A stretch of DNA of 12,733 bases from Flavobacteriales bacterium UBA5081 (GCA_002415785.1 DIAJ01000039.1:1-12733); one strand, 5' to 3'; shown: positions 1 to 6,517, counted from the first letter of the stretch. Numbers and translations are program-made. The notes: a model not told the origin generated them from the sequence alone.

Positions 1-14
1 GTTTCATATAATGC

Positions 15-149
15 TTGCTAACGGTCTCGTGTATGAGCAGTAGCGGATTAAAACGCAACTACTTTTCAGAAAGCTATATACTTAATTAAAAGCAAAAACG
101 GTTCAAGTTTACACTTAAACCGCTATTGCTTATACACATTGTTCTCTGC
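15..149 (-). repeat. attC-like imperfect inverted repeat at the 3' end of the metal operon
   Basis: The arms at 29-46 and 120-137 pair at 16 of 18 positions (GTGTATGAGCAGTAGCGG against GTGTATAAGCAATAGCGG). Outside them lie AAC at 20-22 and GTT at 141-143, again complementary. A smaller hairpin sits between the arms (about 99-120, CGGTT...AACCG). Read on the minus strand the order is GCAGAGAAC, long arm, central region, long arm, GTTAGC, which is the layout of an integron attC site (R''-L''...L'-R') and within the usual attC size range. The core triplets AAC and GTT are present, but the flanking bases only partly fit RYYYAAC/GTTRRRY. I seem to recall similar elements near accessory genes of many Bacteroidota genomes but cannot check this. 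The attC assignment is inference; the symmetry is directly visible. Confidence 0.55.
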
Positions 150-154
150 TGGCT
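138..154 (-). repeat. Left copy of a 17-bp inverted repeat bounding the metal operon
   Basis: On the minus strand this reads AGCCAGCAGAGAACAAT. It matches 5172-5188 on the plus strand (AGCTTGCAGAGAACAAT) at 15 of 17 positions, with the last 12 identical. The two copies face each other across the six-gene operon, directly outside its first and last genes. Confidence 0.6.
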
Positions 155-170
155 TTTTTTTCAGTTTTGA

Positions 171-389
171 TTAGTCCATAATTTCTGCCTTGAAACCTTT
201 GCTTTGAACAATTTTTATCACCTCATCTTCGGTAATTCCTTTGGAACTTACTGTTAAGATTTTGTCGCTGTTGTTGGTGTCGACATTCCAATGACAAATT
301 CCTTTTGCATTGTCAAAGTCAGCTTGAACTTTTGATACACAACCTCCACAATCGAGGTTGGTTTTGAATTTTAATTCTTTGTTTTTCAT
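171..389 (-). CDS. Small HMA-domain metallochaperone-like protein
   Basis: This 72-residue protein consists of one heavy-metal-associated (HMA) ferredoxin-like domain. The metal-binding pair is C14-G-G-C17 in the first loop, followed by the usual helix, and the C-terminal part (VIKIVQSKGFKAEI) fits the last helix and strand. There is no signal peptide, so it should be cytoplasmic. Proteins of this size in the family bind Cu(I) or related soft metals and pass them to a P1B-ATPase; here the likely partner is CopA, encoded upstream in the same operon. The loop lacks the methionine found before CxxC in CopZ (the sequence is LDCGGC), so metal preference is uncertain. It is the last gene of the operon, 25 bp after the OsmC gene, and is followed by the attC-like repeat. 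Confidence 0.85.
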   Translation of the reverse strand: MKNKELKFKTNLDCGGCVSKVQADFDNAKGICHWNVDTNNSDKILTVSSKGITEDEVIKIVQSKGFKAEIMD

Positions 390-414
390 TTTTTTAGATT
401 TTTATTGTTTGATA

Positions 415-810
415 TTAATTTTGTTTATAGTTAAAAGTGAATTTCTTTTCAATTGCTGGATTTAGTGTTTGTCCTACGTGACATTTTGTTTGAGCAGCAT
501 TTTCCAAAATTTCTTTTTGCTCTTTTGAAAAATCATTGGCAAAACTTATTTGTATATCCATTGAGCCAATTCGAGTAGTGTCTTCACTCAAAGCCCATTC
601 TATTTGACTTTTGGGTTCTCCTATTTCAAAATTATTTTGTTTGGCGATATGCTCCATTGTTCCCAACATACAACTGTTGTAGGCACTGGATAATAAATCC
701 AAAGGGGTAAACTTCATTGCATCTACAATGATTGGCGTATCTGAAAAGGTATTTTCTGTTTTTGACTGATATTTACCGAGATAATCGGTTTTTACTTTTA
801 ATTGTGGCAT
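415..810 (-). CDS. OsmC/Ohr-family peroxiredoxin-like protein
   Basis: This 131-residue protein has the OsmC fold pattern: an N-terminal beta region, a central helix carrying C47 (SAYNSCMLGTMEH), and a C-terminal C110 (QTKCHVGQTL). The two conserved cysteines are the catalytic pair that reduces organic hydroperoxides in OsmC and Ohr proteins. Length is normal for the family. There is no export signal, so it is cytoplasmic. It is transcribed between the metal-binding lipoprotein gene (28-bp gap) and the HMA gene (25-bp gap), so it is almost certainly co-expressed with copper/zinc efflux. A role in removing peroxides or reactive thiol species made under copper stress is an inference from context; many OsmC-like proteins have no proven substrate. 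Confidence 0.85.
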   Translation of the reverse strand: MPQLKVKTDYLGKYQSKTENTFSDTPIIVDAMKFTPLDLLSSAYNSCMLGTMEHIAKQNNFEIGEPKSQIEWALSEDTTRIGSMDIQISFANDFSKEQKEILENAAQTKCHVGQTLNPAIEKKFTFNYKQN

Positions 811-838
811 TGTTTCTTATTTTTTAGTTTAACTTATA

Positions 839-1174
839 TTAATTCTGCGGTGGATTATAATCCGATAGAGTGGTTACTCTTACTGTGTCTATTCCTTCCA
901 AAGACCAAGTGATAGGAATCATTTCATTGTAATTACATTTTGGACATTTGTCTCCTTTTTTTCCAATGTACTCTTTGTGCATTGGACAACCTGTAATGAT
1001 TTCTCCTGATGCATCAACCAACTCTCCATTTTCATTTCGACTGTCAGATTTAGTTACTGTTTCGGTAGGGTGGTCGTGTCCTTCGTGTTCGTTTTGGCTG
1101 TTATTGTTGCCACAAGAAGTAATAAACATTGCTACTGATGCAAGTGCTATTATGGTTATCTGTCTTATTTTCAT
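839..1174 (-). CDS. Lipoprotein with heavy-metal-binding domain (CPMH...CPKC)
   Basis: This is a 111-residue predicted lipoprotein. The start at 1174 (MKIRQITIIALASVAMF) is preferred over an in-frame ATG at 1219, because it gives a proper signal peptide and a lipobox ITS-C with lipidation at C21, and because the upstream ATG would lie in the putative promoter. After the cysteine comes a flexible His/Asp/Glu-rich linker (NEHEGHDHPTET) that can bind metal, then a compact domain with C63-P-M-H66 and C77-P-K-C80. That motif pair is the short heavy-metal-binding domain also seen at the N-terminus of some CopA/CopB ATPases and of CusB/CzcB adaptors. It probably buffers or hands over Cu or Zn in the periplasm. 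A 99-bp gap before it holds its own promoter region (1205-1269). Confidence 0.85.
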   Translation of the reverse strand: MKIRQITIIALASVAMFITSCGNNNSQNEHEGHDHPTETVTKSDSRNENGELVDASGEIITGCPMHKEYIGKKGDKCPKCNYNEMIPITWSLEGIDTVRVTTLSDYNPPQN

Positions 1175-1204
1175 TTTTCTCGTTTTAATTGTGATTGAAT
1201 ACTG

Positions 1205-1269
1205 CAAATTTCGATACAATTCCGTTTTGTGTTGTTGTGTAATTTCTTGTTTGATTTATAAGATTTACT
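1205..1269 (-). promoter_or_regulatory. Putative activator-dependent promoter of the lipoprotein-OsmC-HMA genes
   Basis: This block aligns without gaps to 4503-4567 upstream of copA (44 of 65 positions identical). On the minus strand the conserved parts are AGTAAATCTTA, AAATTACACAACAA (14 of 14 identical), ATTGT and a -7-like GAAATTTG. Spacings agree exactly: 23 bases separate TTACACAACAA from TTTG in both copies. No clear -33 TTG is present, and the AAATTACACAACAA block sits where an activator would contact polymerase. The AraC-type protein of this operon is the obvious candidate ligand (inference). Confidence 0.5.
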
Positions 1270-1273
1270 GAAA

Positions 1274-2221
1274 TTAATGTTGATGTATGTGTGTGGCTGG
1301 TTCTACTTTCACATTGCACAATATTGAATTGTCGTGCTGGTGAGTAGGTGTTTCCAACTGAATAGTTACGTGATGAATGCTCAGGTGTTCTAAATCATGT
1401 TCTATTTTACGAAGCAATTGTTCACTTTCTTCAATGGTCATTTTTTCATTTACAACAGCATGGCAAGTGAGTGCATTTAGTCCGCTGGTGATAGTCCATA
1501 TATGTAAATCGTGAATATTTTGAATACCATTGGTTTTTAATAATAGTTCCGTTACTTCTTCAATATCTATATTCTCAGGAGTACCCTCCATTAGCACGTG
1601 TACTGATGATTTTGTAACTATATATCCACTACGCAATACCAAAATAGAAACAATAATACTCGCCAAAGGGTCAGCCCAGGTCCAACCAAAAAACATAATG
1701 AGCAAAGCAGCGATTATTGCCCCAACGGAACCCAACATATCGCTAATTACGTGTAAGTAAGCTCCACGCATATTGAGATTTTCTTTTACATCAGCTCCTC
1801 TCATCATTATCCAAGCAACAAGAATATTGACCAACAAGCCTATAAACGCAATAATCAACATCCCTTTTGATGCAACTTCTGGTGGATGCTGGAAGCGTTC
1901 TATGGCTTCATAAATGATATAAACTGAAATCAAAATCAATGTTACTCCATTAATAATGGCAGCCAATATTTCAAATCGTTTGTAACCATAGGTTTTACCG
2001 TAATCGGCTACTTTTGCACTGAATGTAAAAGCCATTAAGGCAATGAAAAGTGAAATAGCATCACTCAACATGTGCCCTGCATCTGCCAATAATGCAAGGC
2101 TATTTGTAAGCAATCCGCCAATAACTTCAATTGCCATATAAACAGCAATTATGACTAAGCTAATAGTTAAGGTTTTTTTATTCGCACTGTGCGAATGATT
2201 GTGGTCGTGATTATGTGCCAT
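1274..2221 (-). CDS. CDF-family Zn(II)/divalent cation exporter (CzcD/ZitB type)
   Basis: This 315-residue inner-membrane protein belongs to the cation diffusion facilitator family. It begins with a His-rich cytoplasmic tail (HNHDHNHSHS), followed by six hydrophobic segments. Both halves of the transport site are present: H50-xxx-D54 in TM2 (DAGHMLSD) and H157-xxx-D161 in TM5 (LHVISD). The HD/HD set is characteristic of Zn-transporting members such as ZitB and CzcD. The C-terminal cytoplasmic domain contains HDLHIW (237-242) and HHVTIQLE (283-290), and the protein ends in a second His-rich tail. It exports Zn(II), perhaps Co(II) or Cd(II), in exchange for protons. It lies 37 bp after copA and is most likely co-transcribed with it, which makes this a dual copper and zinc resistance operon. 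Confidence 0.93.
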   Translation of the reverse strand: MAHNHDHNHSHSANKKTLTISLVIIAVYMAIEVIGGLLTNSLALLADAGHMLSDAISLFIALMAFTFSAKVADYGKTYGYKRFEILAAIINGVTLILISVYIIYEAIERFQHPPEVASKGMLIIAFIGLLVNILVAWIMMRGADVKENLNMRGAYLHVISDMLGSVGAIIAALLIMFFGWTWADPLASIIVSILVLRSGYIVTKSSVHVLMEGTPENIDIEEVTELLLKTNGIQNIHDLHIWTITSGLNALTCHAVVNEKMTIEESEQLLRKIEHDLEHLSIHHVTIQLETPTHQHDNSILCNVKVEPATHIHQH

Positions 2222-2258
2222 AATTAGTTCGTTTTTTAATGGTTTATACTATATAAAA

Positions 2259-4478
2259 TTACTTCTTCCATTTCAATCGCAAACTATTTGTGACCACACT
2301 TACACTACTCATTGCCATAGCAGCTCCCGCTATCATTGGGTTGAGTAAGAAACCATTGATTGGATATAGAATACCTGCTGCAATTGGAATACCTATCAAA
2401 TTATAAATAAATGCCCAAAACAGGTTTTGCTTAATGGTAGCTACCGTTTGTTTGGATAGTTTGATGGCTTGTGAAATTTTGCTTAGGTCAGAAGAAATAA
2501 TCGTCATTTTGGCTACATCCATAGCAATGTCCGAGCCTTTGCCCATAGCGATACTGACATCGGCTGTTGCCAATGCGGTACTGTCATTGATGCCATCGCC
2601 CACCATAGCTACGGTTTTGCCTTGCTCTTGCAGTTCCTTTACAAAATCGGCTTTGTGCTGTGGCAATACTTCGGCTTTGTAATGTTTGATGCCTGTTTGC
2701 TCGGCAATGGCTTTTGCGGTGGCTTCATTGTCGCCTGTGAGCATATACAAATCAATGCCCATATCCTGCATTTCTTTAATTGCCTGTGCAGAGGTTTCCT
2801 TGATTTTATCAGAAATAGCCACTACCGAAAGGGCTTGTTTACTGTCGGAAAACCAAATAACGGTTTTGGATAATTTGCTCCATTCATCCGCTTGTTGTTG
2901 CAATTCTTCGGGAATAGCGATGTTATTTTCAAACAATAACTTTTTGTTGCCTACAAAATAGGTTTCATTATTGTAATCGGCTTTTGCTCCTTTGCCTGTA
3001 ATACTATCAAAATTAGAAAGTGTAGTTGGATTGACTCCATCTAAATATTTCACTACGGCTTCCGCCAATGGATGTTCAGATTGTTTTTCGATACTGAGTA
3101 AAATATCTTTTTTACTATCGTCATTTTTCAACCATTGAATATCTGTAACCTGTGGACGACCTTCTGTAATGGTTCCTGTCTTGTCTAAAATGATAGCGTC
3201 TATTTTCTTAGCCAATTCTAAACTTTCGGCATCCTTAATTAAAATACCTTGCTCCGCACCTTTGCCAACGCCTACCATAATTGCTGTTGGTGTTGCCAAT
3301 CCCAAAGCACACGGACAAGCAATAACCAATACTGTAACGGCTGCTAATAATCCTTGAACGATTGCATTATCACCTCCGAAAATCATCCAAATAATGAAGG
3401 TAAGCAATGCAATACCCATTACCACAGGCACAAAAATCCCTGCTATTTTATCCACCAATTTCTGTACAGGTGCTTTGCTACCTTGGGCGTCCTGTACCAT
3501 TTTAATGATTTGGGCAAGCATTGTTTCTTTCCCAACCTTAACGGCTTTAAATTGGAAACTACCTTTTTGGTTTATCGTTCCTGCAAATACTTTTTCGTTT
3601 TCATTTTTCAATACAGGAACAGGTTCTCCACTCAACATACTTTCATCTACATACGAACTGCCCGAAATGACCATTCCATCCACTGCAATTTTTTCGCCCG
3701 GTTTTACCAAAATCACATCTCCTTCAATAACTTCTTCAATAGGCGTTTGCTTTTCTGTGCCATCTGCTTGAATTACGATAACCGTTTTCGGTTGTAAGCC
3801 CATCAGCTTTTTAATAGCAGAAGATGTATTTCCTTTGGCTTTTTCTTCTAATAATTTTCCTAACAATATGAAAGCGATAATGACGGCTGCGGCTTCAAAA
3901 TATACGTGAGCGTGTAATCCTCTTTGATGCCAAAAATCTGCAAATAACATATTGAACACGCTAAACACATAGGCGATACCTGTGCTTAATGCTACCAAGG
4001 TATCCATATTGGCTTTGCGGTGTTTGGCTTGTTTCAACGCATTTACGAAAAAATCTCTGCCCAACCACAATACAACAGGGGTTGAAAATGCCCACATAAT
4101 TTCATTGCCATAAGGCATATCCATAAAGAACATTCCGATTACAACGACAGGTAAAGAAAGAATGACAGCCCACAAGGTTTTATTTTTGAGTTGTTTAAAC
4201 TTCTTTTTGTGAATGGATTCAAGTGATTCCTGCTGTTTGGATTCATCTTCAATTAATAAATCATAACCTACACCTTGAACTGCTTTTCGTAGTTTTTCGG
4301 TATTGGTTACGTTGGATAAAAATTCAACGGTCAGATTCCCTGTGGCATAATTTACGGAAGCATTTACAACTCCCTCTTGATGTGTTACGATACTTTCTGC
4401 ACTACTCGCACAAGAAGCACAAGTCATTCCCAAAACAGGGAAAGTTTGCGTAACTGTATTTTGATTTGTTGTTGCCAT
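2259..4478 (-). CDS. copA: Cu(I)-exporting P1B-type ATPase
   Basis: This 739-residue copper-translocating ATPase contains, in order: one N-terminal HMA domain with C20-A-S-C23 (GMTCASC); transmembrane segments from about 100; an actuator loop with SGEP (283-286); the transport motif C388-P-C390 (ACPCALGLATP); the phosphorylation site D432-K-T-G-T; H469-P of the nucleotide-binding domain; TGDN (581-584); GDGIND (627-632); and YN (692-693) plus MSS (723-725) in the last two helices. CPC with YN and MSS defines the Cu(I)/Ag(I) subgroup. It pumps cytosolic Cu(I) to the periplasm using ATP. It has a single HMA domain and no His-rich tail, which is common in Bacteroidota. An 88-bp gap separates it from the upstream regulator and carries its own promoter region. 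The small HMA protein encoded downstream could deliver copper to it. Confidence 0.96.
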   Translation of the reverse strand: MATTNQNTVTQTFPVLGMTCASCASSAESIVTHQEGVVNASVNYATGNLTVEFLSNVTNTEKLRKAVQGVGYDLLIEDESKQQESLESIHKKKFKQLKNKTLWAVILSLPVVVIGMFFMDMPYGNEIMWAFSTPVVLWLGRDFFVNALKQAKHRKANMDTLVALSTGIAYVFSVFNMLFADFWHQRGLHAHVYFEAAAVIIAFILLGKLLEEKAKGNTSSAIKKLMGLQPKTVIVIQADGTEKQTPIEEVIEGDVILVKPGEKIAVDGMVISGSSYVDESMLSGEPVPVLKNENEKVFAGTINQKGSFQFKAVKVGKETMLAQIIKMVQDAQGSKAPVQKLVDKIAGIFVPVVMGIALLTFIIWMIFGGDNAIVQGLLAAVTVLVIACPCALGLATPTAIMVGVGKGAEQGILIKDAESLELAKKIDAIILDKTGTITEGRPQVTDIQWLKNDDSKKDILLSIEKQSEHPLAEAVVKYLDGVNPTTLSNFDSITGKGAKADYNNETYFVGNKKLLFENNIAIPEELQQQADEWSKLSKTVIWFSDSKQALSVVAISDKIKETSAQAIKEMQDMGIDLYMLTGDNEATAKAIAEQTGIKHYKAEVLPQHKADFVKELQEQGKTVAMVGDGINDSTALATADVSIAMGKGSDIAMDVAKMTIISSDLSKISQAIKLSKQTVATIKQNLFWAFIYNLIGIPIAAGILYPINGFLLNPMIAGAAMAMSSVSVVTNSLRLKWKK

Positions 4479-4502
4479 ATCTCGATTGTTTTAATTACAA
4501 TG

Positions 4503-4567
4503 CAAAGTTGGCAACAATGGGTAGATTTTTTGTTGTGTAATTTTGGAAATGAGTTGTAAGATTTACT
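4503..4567 (-). promoter_or_regulatory. Putative activator-dependent promoter of copA
   Basis: This lies in the regulator-copA gap and is the gap-free twin of 1205-1269. On the minus strand it holds two similar half-sites, AAATCTTACAAC and AAATTACACAAC, whose starts are 21 bp apart (two helical turns), the geometry of tandem AraC/XylS-family half-sites. The -7-like element CAACTTTG (4503-4510) follows. The distal half-site abuts the stop codon of the regulator gene. Binding by the encoded AraC-type protein is inferred from position. Confidence 0.5.
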
Positions 4568-5130
4568 TATACCTCATCCAAAGGCTTTCTTCTCTTTTCA
4601 CGTATCTTTTTAAAATGACTGGGCGAAAGCCCTGTTACTTTTTTAAATTGATTACTCAAATAAGCAACACTTGAATAATTTAAACGAAATGCGATTTCGC
4701 TCAATGATAATTCATCATATACCAATAGCTCCTTTACCTTTTCTATTTTTTGAGCAATAAAATATTTTTCAATGGTAGTACCTTCTACTTCAGAGAATAG
4801 GTTGGATAAATAGTTGTAATCGTGAAACAGTTTACTGCTTAACACATCTGAAAGATTGGTTTTGGTATCGTTATCCTGATGATGTACCAAGTCAATGATA
4901 GTGTTTTTTATTTGCTCAATTAGGCGACTTTTTTTATCATCAATCATTTCAAAGCCTAATGACACCAACGCTTTATTAAATTTTCCTTTTTCTTGTGCTG
5001 TGAGTTCTTTTTCAAGTGTTACTTCTCCCAATTGTACATCATTCGGCTCAATTCCTAATTTATCCAATTCGCTTTTTACCGCCATAATACAGCGGTTGCA
5101 AACCATATTCTTTATAAAGAGTGTTGTCAT
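4567..5130 (-). CDS. AraC-family regulator with N-terminal HMA-like metal-binding domain
   Basis: This 187-residue protein is the first gene of the metal operon. Residues 1-65 look like an HMA-type domain with C11-N-R-C14 (KNMVCNRC) and a basic helix after it. Residues about 85-178 form an AraC/XylS-type double helix-turn-helix; the second HTH is well conserved (LSLSEIAFRLNYSSVAYLSNQFKKVTG within 141-167, then LSPSHFKK). There is no cupin-type sensor domain, so the cysteine pair is the natural candidate for direct Cu(I) (or Zn) sensing inside the cytoplasm. It probably activates the two duplicated promoter blocks before copA and before the lipoprotein gene; those blocks contain tandem half-sites. 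Domain assignments rest on visible motifs. The sensing role and the metal are inferred. Confidence 0.85.
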   Translation of the reverse strand: MTTLFIKNMVCNRCIMAVKSELDKLGIEPNDVQLGEVTLEKELTAQEKGKFNKALVSLGFEMIDDKKSRLIEQIKNTIIDLVHHQDNDTKTNLSDVLSSKLFHDYNYLSNLFSEVEGTTIEKYFIAQKIEKVKELLVYDELSLSEIAFRLNYSSVAYLSNQFKKVTGLSPSHFKKIREKRRKPLDEV

Positions 5131-5171
5131 ATTTTTTCAGAATACTTCAAGTTTATCACAGGTGTTTTTTT

Positions 5172-5188
5172 AGCTTGCAGAGAACAAT
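5172..5188 (+). repeat. Right copy of the 17-bp inverted repeat bounding the metal operon
   Basis: The sequence AGCTTGCAGAGAACAAT is the inverted partner of 138-154 (15 of 17 identical, the last 12 perfect). It lies 42 bp upstream of the regulator start. Read with the operon it is ATTGTTCTCTGC, i.e. a GTT core followed by TCTCTGC, the exact complement of the GCAGAGAAC that opens the attC-like element at the other end. Confidence 0.6.
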
Positions 5189-5192
5189 TGGC

Positions 5193-5214
5193 TAAAACAC
5201 ACTAGTGTGTTTTA
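5193..5214. promoter_or_regulatory. Perfect 22-bp palindrome upstream of the AraC-type regulator gene
   Basis: Each 11-bp half reads TAAAACACACT and the two halves are exact reverse complements with no spacer, centred on ACTAGT. It lies 63-84 bp upstream of the regulator start and 4 bp outside the 17-bp boundary repeat. A dimeric regulator operator or a recombinase site are both possible. The symmetry is certain; the function is not. Confidence 0.45.
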
Positions 5215-5383
5215 TCTACCTTATGTCTAGATATTGTTAAATATTTTATTTTTCTGATATTCAATCTGTAATTTTCAAATTCAAACATACTGAAAAAATA
5301 ATTAGTAGTGAAATTCTTGCTTTCAGTCGAAATCAAAAAAGCCATTTGTAAGTATTTAATAAATGTTTAAAAATGAATACCAC

Positions 5384-6223
5384 CTACCCAAAAATCTCCT
5401 CAAAACCAAAGCTGTCTTTCAATCTTGCCCCTTTCTCAGTGTCTTGCAAAGTAATGATTTCATTGTCGGCATCGTGTTCCATAAAAAGATAAAAGTCCTC
5501 TTTAATAGCTCGGGCGTAGAACTTTTTACGATCTTCCAAAGTAAGTAACGGTCGGGTGTCATAGCCCATTACATAAGGCAGTGGAATGTGTCCTGCCGAG
5601 GGCAATAAGTCTGCTACAAAAGCCAGCTTTTTGTCTTGATAATCCACAATGGGGATCATTTGCGCATCTGTGTGTCCGTCGGCGTAAAAAATCTCAAACC
5701 AATCAAAGTCTTCCTCTTCCACGAACTTTAGTTGTCCGAATTCCTGCATGGGTAATATGTTTTCCTTTAAGAAAGAAGCTTTCTCCCGGTCGTTAGGTTC
5801 AGTTGCCCATTTCCAATGCTTTTTGTTACTCCAATAGTTAGCGTTTTTAAAAGTCGGTTCGTATTTGGTGCGGTCTTTATTCCATTTAATACCACCTCCG
5901 CAATGATCGAAATGCAAATGCGTTAAAAACACATCGGTGATATCATCCGGATGAAAACCGTTGATGCGCAGAGAATTTTCCAAGGAATCATCGCCGTGTA
6001 AGTAGTAATAGCTAAAGAACTTTTCACTCTGCTTCTCCCCCATTCCATTGTCGATCAACATCAAGCGATCGCCTTTTTCAATCAACATACAGCGCATGGT
6101 CCAACTGCACATATTGTTGCTGTCAGCCGGATTTGTTCGCTGCCAAAGCGATTTAGGCACTACGCCAAACATGGCTCCGCCGTCTAACTTAAAATTACCT
6201 GTAGGGATTGGATATATTTTCAT
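5384..6223 (-). CDS. Metallo-beta-lactamase-fold metallohydrolase
   Basis: This 279-residue protein belongs to the MBL superfamily. The start at 6223 (MKIYPIPTGNF) is chosen over an in-frame ATG at 6250, because family members begin with this beta strand. The metal ligands are visible: H102-L-H104-F-D106-H107 (THLHFDHCGG), H184 (DGHTDAQ), D204 (VADLLPS) and H250 (MEHDAD), enough for a binuclear zinc (or iron) site. The overall form, with GAMFGVVP near the N-terminus, matches lactonase-like or N-acyl-homoserine-lactonase-like MBL proteins that are common and mostly uncharacterised in Bacteroidota. No signal peptide is seen, so it is probably cytoplasmic. It stands alone on the minus strand; neither neighbour suggests a substrate. 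Confidence 0.85.
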   Translation of the reverse strand: MKIYPIPTGNFKLDGGAMFGVVPKSLWQRTNPADSNNMCSWTMRCMLIEKGDRLMLIDNGMGEKQSEKFFSYYYLHGDDSLENSLRINGFHPDDITDVFLTHLHFDHCGGGIKWNKDRTKYEPTFKNANYWSNKKHWKWATEPNDREKASFLKENILPMQEFGQLKFVEEEDFDWFEIFYADGHTDAQMIPIVDYQDKKLAFVADLLPSAGHIPLPYVMGYDTRPLLTLEDRKKFYARAIKEDFYLFMEHDADNEIITLQDTEKGARLKDSFGFEEIFG

Positions 6224-6323
6224 TTGTACTATTTTTTCTATGCTATACAATATTAAGCTTTGAGAATTGGATTTGAAAGAGCTTCTTGATACTTTTTGTC
6301 GCTCAATGATTGTCCGTCGGTTC

Positions 6324-6355
6324 CTCGAGTGACCGCCTCAAGCGGTTGTATCGAG
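6324..6355. repeat. Hairpin-forming intergenic repeat (CTCGA...TCGAG)
   Basis: The outer arms are CTCGA (6324-6328) and TCGAG (6351-6355); the inner arms are ACCGC (6332-6336) and GCGGT (6342-6346) around a CTCAA loop. It is markedly more GC-rich than its surroundings and not followed by a T run in either direction, so an intrinsic terminator is unlikely. It resembles short dispersed intergenic repeats I recall from flavobacterial genomes; copy number cannot be seen here. Confidence 0.4.
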
Positions 6356-6469
6356 AAGAGCCGGAAGTTTTGAGACTGGCGAGAAAAAACTCGAAGACCT
6401 TTCAATAGATGCAAGAATCAACAAAAAGATTTATTAGAATTACCCAATATGCTTTGCTCTACGTCAAAT

Positions 6470-6487
6470 ATACCCTCTATAGGGTAT
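6470..6487. promoter_or_regulatory. Operator-like palindrome before the iron-uptake operon
   Basis: The arms ATACCCT (6470-6476) and AGGGTAT (6481-6487) are perfect reverse complements around CTAT. The right arm touches the TTG of the proposed -33 element, so a bound repressor would block polymerase. An iron-responsive regulator is plausible for such an operon, but the sequence is not a recognisable classical Fur box. Confidence 0.4.
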
Positions 6488-6517
6488 TGTTTAGAATGGT
6501 TCTAAATAAGAGTTTTG
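6487..6517 (+). promoter_or_regulatory. Putative Bacteroidota-type promoter of the TonB-receptor operon
   Basis: TTG at 6487-6489 (-33) is separated by 20 bases from GAGTTTTG at 6510-6517, which matches TAnnTTTG except at the first base. The spacing fits the sigma-ABfr class. It leaves only a very short 5' leader before the receptor frame near 6533. Confidence 0.4.

Noticed and set aside
1..160. Rho-independent terminator of the metal operon
   Set aside because: The arms are separated by about 70 bases and followed by no T run in the operon direction; the structure fits an attC-like element better, although it may slow transcription.
948..1271. 107-codon plus-strand frame
   Set aside because: It is antisense to the lipoprotein gene and its promoter block; its apparent hydrophobic stretch comes from the reverse of the signal-peptide and linker codons.
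3354..3797. 147-codon open frame on the plus strand
   Set aside because: It lies antisense within copA, which has all P1B-ATPase motifs in its own frame; the plus-strand product shows no recognisable domain.
1..5214. Metal operon as a classical insertion-sequence composite transposon
   Set aside because: No transposase and no obvious target-site duplication outside the 17-bp repeats (TATACAC on the left, TGGCTAA on the right).
6470..6487. Classical Fur box
   Set aside because: The sequence does not match the GATAATGATAATCATTATC pattern; only its location suggests metal control.
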